Part shown: piece after piece, positions 1 to 6,640 of the stretch
How the letters are laid out: each line of letters starts with the position of its first letter
How positions within the stretch are numbered: the stretch's first letter is position 1
From: an uncultured Christensenella sp.
GTDB lineage: Bacteria; Bacillota; Clostridia; Christensenellales; DTU072
Length of the DNA: 17,753 nt
Assembly: GCA_905210905.1 (NCBI GenBank)
Contig: CAJLYQ010000042.1
Coordinates: forward strand, 1-17,753
Reading direction: 5' to 3'
The notes under the pieces: model-generated
What the model saw: only the letters and a program-made list of their open reading frames with translations
Databases searched by the model: none
What the model was told of the DNA's origin: nothing
Position numbers and translations under genes: made by a program

Positions 1-2
1 CC

Positions 3-323
3 AAAGAAGACGGAATAATCGATTTTAATCGGACGGCAAAGCAGGTAAACGATTTCGTAAGGGGAGTTACTCCGTGGCCTGCCGCATACACGCGTTTTAA
101 CGGCGGCACGATTAAGTTTTTGAAAACCGAAGTCGTCGATTCGTGCGGCGGAGAAAAAAGCGGCGAAGTGGTCGTTTCGGATAGCAAAAAAGGTTTGGTC
201 GTTAAATGCGGCGACGGATATATTAAAGTAAACAAAATACAAGGCGAGAATGCAAAACCTATGGATACTTCGGCGTATTTGTTGGGACATAAAATTCCCG
301 TCGGGAGCGTGTTAGGTGAATAG
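3..323 (+). CDS. fmt: Methionyl-tRNA formyltransferase, C-terminal part (5' end outside window)
   Basis: This is the last 106 codons of a gene that enters from the left edge. The frame is open from base 3 and ends at TAG 321-323. The product adds a formyl group from 10-formyl-THF to Met-tRNAi for translation initiation in the cytoplasm. The visible part is the C-terminal OB-like tRNA-binding domain. The family signature around GVTPWPAAYTRF (about bases 63-100) is followed by GGTIKFLKTE and a tail ending IPVGSVLGE. The catalytic formyl-transfer domain lies outside the window. The stop overlaps the rsmB start by 8 bases, as expected for the def-fmt-rsmB operon of Bacillota. The internal methionine-type codon at 120 is not the true start, because homology continues upstream of it. 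Confidence 0.93.
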   Translation, partial: KEDGIIDFNRTAKQVNDFVRGVTPWPAAYTRFNGGTIKFLKTEVVDSCGGEKSGEVVVSDSKKGLVVKCGDGYIKVNKIQGENAKPMDTSAYLLGHKIPVGSVLGE

Positions 324-1542
324 GAACGATTTTCGCGCGGCATACGATTTTCTCATACAGATATACAGGGATAACGCATATCTGCATATCGTTATGAAAG
401 AGAACAGCAATAAACGCGTGAAAAAACTTGTTTTCGGCGTTTTGGACAAGCATTACGAGTTGAATTATCAATTAAACAAACTCGTAAACGGAAAAATAAA
501 AAACAACGTCAGACCGCTTTTGCTGATTGCGCTCTATTCTCTCAAATTTCTCGACACGCCGCAAAACGTAGTTATAAACGAAACCACGGAAACGCTCGAC
601 AGCCTGGGCAAAAGCGCGCTTAAAGGTTTCGTTTGCGCCGTTATAAAGAAAGCGGCTCATACGGAATTTACTTTGCCGAGCAAAAGTGACAAAAATTATT
701 ACGAAGTTAAGTATAATTTGCCGTCCTGGCTTGTCGGAATGTACAGAAAGGACTATCCCGACACTTACGAAAGAATAATCAATGCGGAAGAATTTCATTA
801 TTCGCATATCAGGCTTGCTCCGGGGACTACGGAGAACGATATACTAAGCGCCGAAAAAGGAGCGATAAAAACACGCTACGGATACTTCGTTAGAAACAAC
901 AAAGATATCGAACTTTTGTCCTGTATGGGCAAAATCACTTTTATGAGTTACGGTTCTTGTTTCGTCGCGGATTGCGTCGGAGCAAAGAAAGGAATGAGAA
1001 TTCTCGATTCCTGCGCAGCCCCCGGAGGGAAAGCGGTTTTAATGGCGCAAACGGGCGCGGAAGTCGTTGCGTGCGACATACACGAACACAGGGTCGAACT
1101 TATTCGTTCGTACGCAGACAGAATGAAAGTCGGAATGGAAACGTACAAACAGGACGCAACGAGTACGGTTTATAAATGGCAAAACTCTTTTGACGCGGTA
1201 CTTGCCGACGTGCCTTGCAGCGGCTTGGGCGTAGTAGGAAAGAAGAGAGATATCGTTTTTAACCGTACTTACGACGATATTAAACGTTTGTCCGAAATAC
1301 AACTTAAAATTCTGAACAACGTATCGAAGTACGTTAAAGACGGCGGAGTTCTGGTATACGCCACCTGCACGATATTCAATATGGAAAACGGCGCGGTAGT
1401 TGACGCGTTTTTAGAAAAACACGACGAGTTTACCCTTGAAAAAATCGACTGCGACATAGAAAACGAAGGCAAGATACAACTTTTGCCGGACGGAAAAGGC
1501 ATGGAGGGATTTTACATATGCAGAATGAGAAAGCGTGCTTAG
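316..1542 (+). CDS. rsmB: 16S rRNA (cytosine-967-C5)-methyltransferase RsmB
   Basis: The 408-residue product is slightly shorter than the usual 430-450. It transfers a methyl group from SAM to C967-equivalent of 16S rRNA. Residues 1 to about 115 match the NusB-like RNA-binding domain. The rest is the Rossmann methyltransferase. SAM motif I is SCAAPGGKA near residue 232. Motif IV is DVPCSGLG with Cys301. Motif VI is YATCTI with the catalytic nucleophile candidate Cys351. The start is GTG at 316, overlapping the fmt stop; no in-frame ATG is placed well enough to be preferred. The gene sits between fmt and rlmN, the standard arrangement, and runs 25 bases into rlmN, which implies translational coupling. 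Both Cys residues of the RNA m5C methyltransferase mechanism are present, so it should be active. Confidence 0.95.
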   Translation: MNRNDFRAAYDFLIQIYRDNAYLHIVMKENSNKRVKKLVFGVLDKHYELNYQLNKLVNGKIKNNVRPLLLIALYSLKFLDTPQNVVINETTETLDSLGKSALKGFVCAVIKKAAHTEFTLPSKSDKNYYEVKYNLPSWLVGMYRKDYPDTYERIINAEEFHYSHIRLAPGTTENDILSAEKGAIKTRYGYFVRNNKDIELLSCMGKITFMSYGSCFVADCVGAKKGMRILDSCAAPGGKAVLMAQTGAEVVACDIHEHRVELIRSYADRMKVGMETYKQDATSTVYKWQNSFDAVLADVPCSGLGVVGKKRDIVFNRTYDDIKRLSEIQLKILNNVSKYVKDGGVLVYATCTIFNMENGAVVDAFLEKHDEFTLEKIDCDIENEGKIQLLPDGKGMEGFYICRMRKRA

Positions 1543-2573
1543 GCGATCTCACCTTAGCCGAACTCGAGAAAGAACTTTCTTTCCTGCCGCGTTTCCGCGC
1601 CGAACAGGTTTATCAGGCGGTTCAGGCGGATAAATCGTACGACGAAATGACGAACGTCCCGAAAACCGTTAAGGAATTTTTGGGGCAAAAATACCACGCA
1701 AAAGGCGCGATTATAAAAGAAGCGTACACCGGCAAAGACGGTACGGAAAAATATCTGTATCTTCTTAACGACGGGAACATCGTCGAAGGCGTATTTATGC
1801 CGCATAATTACGGCAATACTTTGTGTATTTCCACGCAGGTAGGCTGCCGAATGGGTTGCGCGTTCTGCGCTTCCACGCTTAACGGGCTCGTGCGTAATCT
1901 TACGCCCGGAGAGATGCTCGGTGAAGTGGTTGCCGCAAACGCAAGACACGGCGGAACGAGAAACAAGCGGGCAATTACGAATATCGTTCTTATGGGCAGC
2001 GGAGAACCGCTCGACAATTACGACAACGTAATTAAGTTTTTCTCCGAAGTTTCCGATCCTAAAGGACTGGGAATATCGCTAAGGAATATCTCTTTGTCCA
2101 CTTGCGGTTTGCCCGATAAAATAAGAGAACTCGCCGACAGCGGATATAGCGTTACGCTTACCGTAAGTTTACACGCGCCGGACGACGAAGAAAGAAAAAA
2201 GATTATGCCGGTCGCAAAAAGATGGGCGATAAGCGAAGTTCTGGACGCGGCGAAATATTACTTCGACAAAACCGGACGGAGAATTATTTTCGAGTACTCG
2301 CTTATCGCAGGCGAAAATTCGAGCAAAACCGACGCGGTAAAACTTGCGAATCTGCTTGCTAAACTGAATTGTCACGTAAACTTAATCAACTTGAATTACG
2401 TCAAAGAAAGGGGACTTAAAGGTGCGGATAAGGATACCGTAAAGGCGTTTATGGATACGCTTACCGCTAAAGGAATAAGCAATACCCTGCGCCGTTCTAT
2501 GGGTAATGATATAATGGGAGCGTGCGGACAATTGCGAAACGGTTATTTGAAAAAGGAGAAAGGCGAAGATTAA
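1518..2573 (+). CDS. rlmN: Dual-specificity 23S rRNA/tRNA adenine-C2 methyltransferase RlmN (radical SAM)
   Basis: The 351-residue product methylates C2 of A2503 in 23S rRNA and, in studied family members, A37 of some tRNAs. The radical-SAM cluster motif CxxxCxxC is GCRMGCAFC with Cys110, Cys114 and Cys117. The two further Cys of the ping-pong mechanism are also visible: Cys103 in TLCIS and the methyl-carrying Cys336 in GACGQL near the C terminus. GSGEPLDNYDN (about residue 160) is the SAM-contact GEP motif. The start ATG at 1518 has an upstream GGAGG at 1503-1507 with 10-base spacing, inside the 3' end of rsmB. The C-terminal TAA overlaps the proposed rsgA start. Confidence 0.96.
   Translation: MQNEKACLGDLTLAELEKELSFLPRFRAEQVYQAVQADKSYDEMTNVPKTVKEFLGQKYHAKGAIIKEAYTGKDGTEKYLYLLNDGNIVEGVFMPHNYGNTLCISTQVGCRMGCAFCASTLNGLVRNLTPGEMLGEVVAANARHGGTRNKRAITNIVLMGSGEPLDNYDNVIKFFSEVSDPKGLGISLRNISLSTCGLPDKIRELADSGYSVTLTVSLHAPDDEERKKIMPVAKRWAISEVLDAAKYYFDKTGRRIIFEYSLIAGENSSKTDAVKLANLLAKLNCHVNLINLNYVKERGLKGADKDTVKAFMDTLTAKGISNTLRRSMGNDIMGACGQLRNGYLKKEKGED
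2553..2558 (+). promoter_or_regulatory. Ribosome binding site that supports the ATT start of rsgA
   Basis: AAGGAG lies 10 bases before ATT 2569, inside the last codons of rlmN. No ATG, GTG, TTG or CTG exists in the rsgA frame between the upstream in-frame stop (TGA 2548-2550) and GTG 2656. This site therefore decides for an unusual start at 2569. Confidence 0.55.
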
Positions 2574-3411
2574 AGGGCAGGTAGTTAAGGCGGTAGCCGG
2601 GCAATATTGCGTTAAGGGCGAAAGCGGCACGCAGGTTTGTTCCGTCCGCGGAAGAGTGAAAAAGGACAACGAGTTATACGTAGGCGACTACGTAGATTTT
2701 GCCGACGGAGTAATCGAAAACGTTTATCCGAGAAAAAATCGTATGATACGCCCGTACATAGCGAATCTTGACGTACTTTTCATCGTAATCGCTCCGTTGC
2801 CGGAACCTGATTTCAATCTCGTCGAGAAACTTTTACTTAATTGCCACGAACAGAAAATCACGCCGGTAATAATACTTAACAAAAGCGATATAGCGGTTAA
2901 TCCGGAAGAAACTTTGCTTCCGTACGCGAACGACGTCAAAACGTTTATCGTCAGTGCGAAAACTGGGCATAATATAGACGTGCTCAGCGATTTCATCGAC
3001 GGGCGACTGGTATGTTTTTGCGGACAGAGCGCAGTCGGAAAGTCGTCGATAATAAACGCGCTCGGCGGACGAAAACTGGAAACGGGAGAATTGAGCAGAA
3101 AAATTAAGCGCGGTAAAAATACGACGAGGCACGTTGAAATCTACGATTTGCCAAACGGACGAATTGCCGACACCTGCGGTTTTTCGGTTATGGAAAGCAT
3201 AGACATCGACCCGGAAGAACTCGTTTATTACTACGACGAATTTCTCGCTTTGCAAAACGGTTGCAGATTTACTAACTGTACGCACACGAAAGAACCCGGT
3301 TGCGCGGTAAAAACCGCACTGAAAGAAGGGAAGATAAGCGCAGTAAGGTACGACAGGTACGTTAAACTTTACAACGAACTTGTCGAAAGGAGAAAGAAAA
3401 AATATGAATAA
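2569..3411 (+). CDS. rsgA: Ribosome small-subunit-dependent GTPase RsgA (YjeQ/CpgA/YloQ)
   Basis: This is a circularly permuted GTPase that matures and checks the 30S subunit. With an ATT start at 2569 the protein has 280 residues, close to the family norm. The permuted motif order is clear. G4 NKSD is at 104-107, then G1 GQSAVGKSS (Lys158), then G3 DTCG at 201-204. A C-terminal zinc site follows with Cys232, Cys237, His239 and Cys245. Residues 1 to about 60 form the OB fold (KGQVVKAVAGQYCV, then RGRVKK and VGDYVDF). Starting instead at GTG 2656 would delete half of the OB fold and leave 251 residues, and that GTG has only a weak SD. The gene overlaps rlmN by 5 bases and rpe by 8 bases. Gene identity is nearly certain; the start is an inference. 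Confidence 0.93.
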   Translation: MKGQVVKAVAGQYCVKGESGTQVCSVRGRVKKDNELYVGDYVDFADGVIENVYPRKNRMIRPYIANLDVLFIVIAPLPEPDFNLVEKLLLNCHEQKITPVIILNKSDIAVNPEETLLPYANDVKTFIVSAKTGHNIDVLSDFIDGRLVCFCGQSAVGKSSIINALGGRKLETGELSRKIKRGKNTTRHVEIYDLPNGRIADTCGFSVMESIDIDPEELVYYYDEFLALQNGCRFTNCTHTKEPGCAVKTALKEGKISAVRYDRYVKLYNELVERRKKKYE

Positions 3412-4066
3412 AGACGTTATCATTTCGCCGTCGATATTAAGCGGCGATTTCGCGAATATGGAACGAACGGTAAAGAACGTCGCGGAATGGGGCGGCGACT
3501 GGGTGCATTGCGACGTTATGGACGGACATTACGTCACGAATCTCACTTTCGGAATGCCGATGATTGCCGCTTTGAAAAAAGTAAGCGAACTTCCTTTGGA
3601 CGTTCATCTTATGATAGACAAACCGGAAAAATACGCGCAAAGATTTCTCGATGCGGGAGCGGACGTAATCACGTTCCACCCAGAAGCGTCGGACAATCCG
3701 TCCGAACTTCTGCGCAGTTTGAGAAATTCGGGTAAGCGTGCCGGGATTGCTCTTAATCCGAACGTAAAAGCGGAAGATTATGTCGAACTTTTGCCCGACT
3801 GCGACATAGTCGTAGTTATGACGGTTTACGCAGGTTACGGCGGTCAGAAAATGATACCGGAATGTCTTGACAAGGTAAGATATCTTCGAAAAATCGGAAA
3901 AGAAAAGGGGCTTGAATTCGATATCGAAGTGGACGGCGGAGTTACCGAAGAAAACGCAAACGCGGTAATCGAAGCCGGAGCGAACGTAATCGTTGCCGGA
4001 AGCGCGGTGTTTAAGTCCGTTGATCCGAAAAAAACGATAGATATGCTCAAGGGCGTAACGAAATAG
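3404..4066 (+). CDS. rpe: Ribulose-phosphate 3-epimerase family protein (Rpe)
   Basis: This is a 220-residue TIM-barrel enzyme that interconverts ribulose-5-phosphate and xylulose-5-phosphate in the pentose phosphate pathway. The start at ATG 3404 is preferred because AAAGGAG lies at 3386-3392 and the protein then begins NKDVIISPSILSGDF, the family N terminus. An upstream in-frame ATG at 3380 would add eight non-homologous residues. Metal and catalytic motifs are present: VHCDVMDGHYV, DVHLMI, and EVDGGV (the second catalytic Asp). The loop that is normally TVNPGFGGQ reads TVYAGYGGQ, which resembles the variant in allulose-6-phosphate 3-epimerases. Context directly after rsgA supports Rpe, as in Bacillus. 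Substrate choice is slightly uncertain. Confidence 0.92.
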   Translation: MNKDVIISPSILSGDFANMERTVKNVAEWGGDWVHCDVMDGHYVTNLTFGMPMIAALKKVSELPLDVHLMIDKPEKYAQRFLDAGADVITFHPEASDNPSELLRSLRNSGKRAGIALNPNVKAEDYVELLPDCDIVVVMTVYAGYGGQKMIPECLDKVRYLRKIGKEKGLEFDIEVDGGVTEENANAVIEAGANVIVAGSAVFKSVDPKKTIDMLKGVTK

Positions 4067-4105
4067 ATTATTTTCACATATATTAGGCGTAAAAGGAGCG
4101 TCTTG

Positions 4106-4177
4106 ATGAAAATAGTTTGTATCAGTTGTCCGCCGATAATAAAGAAAATAATAGGTCTTCTTAAGAAAAAAGGGTAA
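4106..4177 (+). CDS. spoVM: Stage V sporulation protein M-like peptide (23 aa)
   Basis: A 23-codon ORF begins at ATG 4106. It has an excellent ribosome binding site, AAAAGGAG at 4091-4098, with 7-base spacing, and ends at TAA 4175-4177. The peptide begins MKIVCISCPP and ends in a basic amphipathic stretch with IIGLLKKK. Size, the MK-start, the proline in the first half and the amphipathic basic helix all match SpoVM. In Bacillus SpoVM binds the convex forespore membrane and anchors the SpoIVA coat base layer. The location just after rsgA-rpe is the SpoVM locus in Bacillus (rsgA-rpe-thiN-spoVM). Two Cys residues (5 and 8) are not in the Bacillus peptide. Identification rests on synteny, size and pattern. 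The alternative is an unrelated small membrane-active peptide. Confidence 0.75.
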   Translation: MKIVCISCPPIIKKIIGLLKKKG

Positions 4178-4182
4178 AGTCG

Positions 4183-4812
4183 ATGGATACGAAAGAAGGT
4201 AGCAAAATACTCGAATTGCTAAAAGAAATGCATCCGAACGCCGGGTGCGAACTTCATTTCGGCTCGGTGTTCGAACTGCTCGTTGCGGTTATGCTCAGCG
4301 CGCAATGCACGGATAAAAGAGTGAATATGATCACCGACGAACTGTTCAAAGTTTATAACACGCCCGAACAGTTTGCTTCGCTCACGCTCGACGAACTTAA
4401 ACCTTACATCTTTAGTTGCGGTTTTTTCAATAATAAAGGGAAGAATATTATCGAAACGAGTAAAACGCTCGTGGAAAAGTACGGCGGGAAAGTGCCGTCC
4501 GAATTCGACGAACTCGTTGCTTTGCCGGGAGTCGGAAGAAAAACCGCGTCGGTTGTGACGTGCGTGGGATTCGACGAGCCGGCTATGCCCGTTGACACGC
4601 ACGTTTTTCGCGTTGCGAGAAGACTTGGACTTTCCGACGGGAATACGCCCGAAAAGGTGGAATCCGATTTGAAAAAGATTTTCCCGAAAGAAGAGTGGAA
4701 CGCCGCTCATCATACTATGATTTTTCACGGCAGGTACGTCTGCGACAGCAGAAAACCGAAATGCGGCGAATGTTTGCTTAAAAGCGTTTGTCGGTACGAA
4801 AAAAATATATAA
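4183..4812 (+). CDS. nth: Endonuclease III (DNA glycosylase/AP lyase)
   Basis: The 209-residue product is a bifunctional base excision repair enzyme that removes oxidised pyrimidines and cleaves abasic sites. The helix-hairpin-helix LPGVGRKTASVV contains catalytic Lys120, and VDTHVFR contains catalytic Asp138. The 4Fe-4S ligands are Cys187, Cys194, Cys197 and Cys203 in the C-x6-C-x2-C-x5-C pattern. These positions coincide exactly with those of the E. coli enzyme. LSAQCTDKRVN is the usual N-terminal motif. The start ATG 4183 is five bases after the SpoVM-like ORF and has only a weak SD (AAGGG within that ORF), which suggests coupled translation. Confidence 0.96.
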   Translation: MDTKEGSKILELLKEMHPNAGCELHFGSVFELLVAVMLSAQCTDKRVNMITDELFKVYNTPEQFASLTLDELKPYIFSCGFFNNKGKNIIETSKTLVEKYGGKVPSEFDELVALPGVGRKTASVVTCVGFDEPAMPVDTHVFRVARRLGLSDGNTPEKVESDLKKIFPKEEWNAAHHTMIFHGRYVCDSRKPKCGECLLKSVCRYEKNI

Positions 4813-4830
4813 TCGGCAAAGGAGAAAGAT

Positions 4831-6087
4831 ATGTTTCTTGATACTGTGGTAATTTATTGCAAGGCAGGTAACGGCGGAAACGGAGCCGTATCTTTTCACA
4901 GAGAAAAGTACGTCACCAAAGGCGGTCCGGACGGCGGCGACGGCGGTAAGGGCGGCAGTATATACGCTTTAGCGGACAGTTCGCTCAACACGCTCATCGA
5001 CTACCGCTATAATCAGCATTTCCGCGCGGAGAACGGACAACCCGGAACGGGTAACAATATGTTCGGAGCAAGCGGCAAAGATATAGTTTTGAGAGTGCCT
5101 TGCGGAACGGTAATCAAAGACGCCGAATCCGGCGGTATAATAGCCGACGTGTTTAACGACGGTGATAAGGTTTTGTTGCTGAAAGGCGGTAGGGGCGGCA
5201 GGGGAAACGCACGTTTCTGCACTCCCACGAGAAGATCGCCGGCGTTTGCCGAAAACGGCGAAGCGACGGAAGAAAGAAAGTTCAGAATGGAACTCAAAAC
5301 AATTGCCGACGTAGGGCTTGTGGGTTTCCCTAACGTGGGGAAAAGTACACTGTTAAGCGTAATCAGCGCAGCCAGACCGAAAATCGCAAACTACCATTTT
5401 ACCACGCTTTCGCCTAATCTCGGAGTGGTAAAACATTACGATAAAAGTTTTGTGGTAGCGGACATTCCCGGACTGATCGAAGGCGCAAGCGAAGGCGCGG
5501 GACTCGGTCACGATTTCCTTCGCCACGTCGAAAGAGTCAGACTTATCGTTCACGTCGTGGACGTGAGCGGCAGCGAAGGTCGCGATCCCGTCGAAGACTA
5601 CGAAAAGATACGGGCGGAACTTAAAAATTACAGTGAAAAACTTTACTCGTTGCCGGAAATAGTCGTTGCAAACAAAACGGACTTGTTGACGGACGAAACG
5701 GAAATCGAAAGATTCGCTAAGGCGATCGGGAAGGAAGTAATACCGATAAGCGCGGTTACTACGACGGGAGTAAAAAAACTCGTGGACGAAACGGCGAAAG
5801 AACTCGAATCGCTGCCTCCGCTCGCTCCCATCGAATTCGAGAAATTCGAGTACGAAAAGGCGGATAAAAACGAAGTCGTGATTACCTACGAAGACGGCGT
5901 TTATTACGTTACGGGCGGCTACGTCGAAGAACTTGCGAGAAAAGCATATCTCGACGATACCGACAGTTTTAACTGGTTCCAACGGAAAATGCGCGAACGC
6001 GGCATAATAGATATGCTCAGAGAAAAGGGCGCGAAAGACGGCGATACGATTTGCGTAATCGACCTCGAATTTACCTTGTGGGACTAA
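4831..6087 (+). CDS. obgE: Obg-family GTPase (ObgE/CgtA)
   Basis: The 418-residue GTPase acts in late 50S subunit assembly and in linking nucleotide status to growth and, in Bacillus, sporulation. Residues 1 to about 157 are the glycine-rich Obg fold (for example GGPDGGDGGKGGS and KGGRGGRGNARF). The G domain follows: G1 GFPNVGKST at 165-173, G3 DIPGLIEGA from Asp211, G4 NKTD at 281-284 and G5 near PISAV. The OCT domain typical of Gram-positive Obg occupies about 345-418. The start ATG 4831 is preceded by AAAGGAG near 4818-4824. It lies 18 bases after nth and is the last gene of the housekeeping run. Confidence 0.97.
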   Translation: MFLDTVVIYCKAGNGGNGAVSFHREKYVTKGGPDGGDGGKGGSIYALADSSLNTLIDYRYNQHFRAENGQPGTGNNMFGASGKDIVLRVPCGTVIKDAESGGIIADVFNDGDKVLLLKGGRGGRGNARFCTPTRRSPAFAENGEATEERKFRMELKTIADVGLVGFPNVGKSTLLSVISAARPKIANYHFTTLSPNLGVVKHYDKSFVVADIPGLIEGASEGAGLGHDFLRHVERVRLIVHVVDVSGSEGRDPVEDYEKIRAELKNYSEKLYSLPEIVVANKTDLLTDETEIERFAKAIGKEVIPISAVTTTGVKKLVDETAKELESLPPLAPIEFEKFEYEKADKNEVVITYEDGVYYVTGGYVEELARKAYLDDTDSFNWFQRKMRERGIIDMLREKGAKDGDTICVIDLEFTLWD

Positions 6088-6114
6088 AAACGTCGTCCGA
6101 CGCGTTTTACAGTC
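6087..6114 (+). terminator. Weak terminator-like hairpin after obgE
   Basis: AAAACG at 6087-6092 can pair with CGTTTT at 6103-6108. The inner CGTC/GACG pairing leaves a two-base bulge, and only a short T run follows. A consensus promoter lies 55 bases downstream, which fits an operon end here, but the hairpin is modest. Confidence 0.35.
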
Positions 6115-6166
6115 CCTAAAACACGACGAAACGATACGAAATCGACTTAAAAAACGATATTAACTA

Positions 6167-6196
6167 TTGACAGTAAGCCTTAGTTCAATATATAAT
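6167..6196 (+). promoter_or_regulatory. Sigma-A type promoter for the lipoprotein-proS unit
   Basis: A perfect -35 TTGACA at 6167-6172 and a perfect -10 TATAAT at 6191-6196 are separated by 18 bases. Transcription would begin near 6203, about 40 bases before the ATG at 6243. This argues against the in-frame ATG at 6210 as start, since it would leave almost no leader. Confidence 0.85.
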
Positions 6197-6242
6197 TAAA
6201 CAGAAAAATATGCCACGAATGGCAAAAGTTACGGAGAAAGAA

Positions 6243-6620
6243 ATGAAAAAAGCAACAGCAATTGTTTTGACCGCGATACTCGTGTTGAGTGCGGTATGTT
6301 TACTCGTCGCTTGCGGCGGAGATAAAGAAGCGGTTTTCGATTACGACAAAATCAATATCGAAGTTAAAAATTACGCTCTCGGCGAAAAATACGACGAGGC
6401 AGACGCGGTTATCGAAGCGACGCTTAAAGACGGTTCTAAGAGAAAACTCACGAAAAACCTCGTTTTCGTAGACAAAGCGGAAAAAGAAGAAAACAAACTC
6501 GAAAACGCGCTCGACGAAGACGGCAAGTTTACCAAAGCGGGCGAGTACACGATGGTAGTATATATGCTCGAAGCGAGAGAAGATTTGAAAATCGGCGAAT
6601 GGACGATTAAGGTTGCGTAA
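6243..6620 (+). CDS. Small secreted lipoprotein with an Ig-like beta domain
   Basis: The 125-residue product has a lipoprotein signal: MKK, a hydrophobic stretch, then lipobox LVAC with acylated Cys24 followed by GG. About 100 residues follow, with alternating beta strands and the phrase FTKAGEYTMVVY. That phrase is typical of bacterial Ig-like (group 3/cadherin-like) domains, so it is probably anchored outside the cytoplasmic membrane. The start at 6243 has GGAG at 6233-6236 with 6-base spacing. An upstream in-frame ATG at 6210 lacks a ribosome binding site and would put charged residues before the signal. It lies 20 bases before proS and is likely co-transcribed. No specific function is recognised. 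Confidence 0.85.
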   Translation: MKKATAIVLTAILVLSAVCLLVACGGDKEAVFDYDKINIEVKNYALGEKYDEADAVIEATLKDGSKRKLTKNLVFVDKAEKEENKLENALDEDGKFTKAGEYTMVVYMLEAREDLKIGEWTIKVA

Positions 6621-6640
6621 GAAAGGAGCGTAGAAAAATT

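Noticed and set aside
2656..3411. GTG 2656 as the rsgA start
   Set aside because: It would cut the OB fold in half and has only a weak ribosome binding site; homology runs upstream to ATT 2569.
4056..4084. Sigma-E promoter for the SpoVM-like gene
   Set aside because: CATATATT at 4077-4084 resembles the sigma-E -10 box, but no acceptable -35 lies 14-15 bases upstream and the leader would be only about 15 bases.
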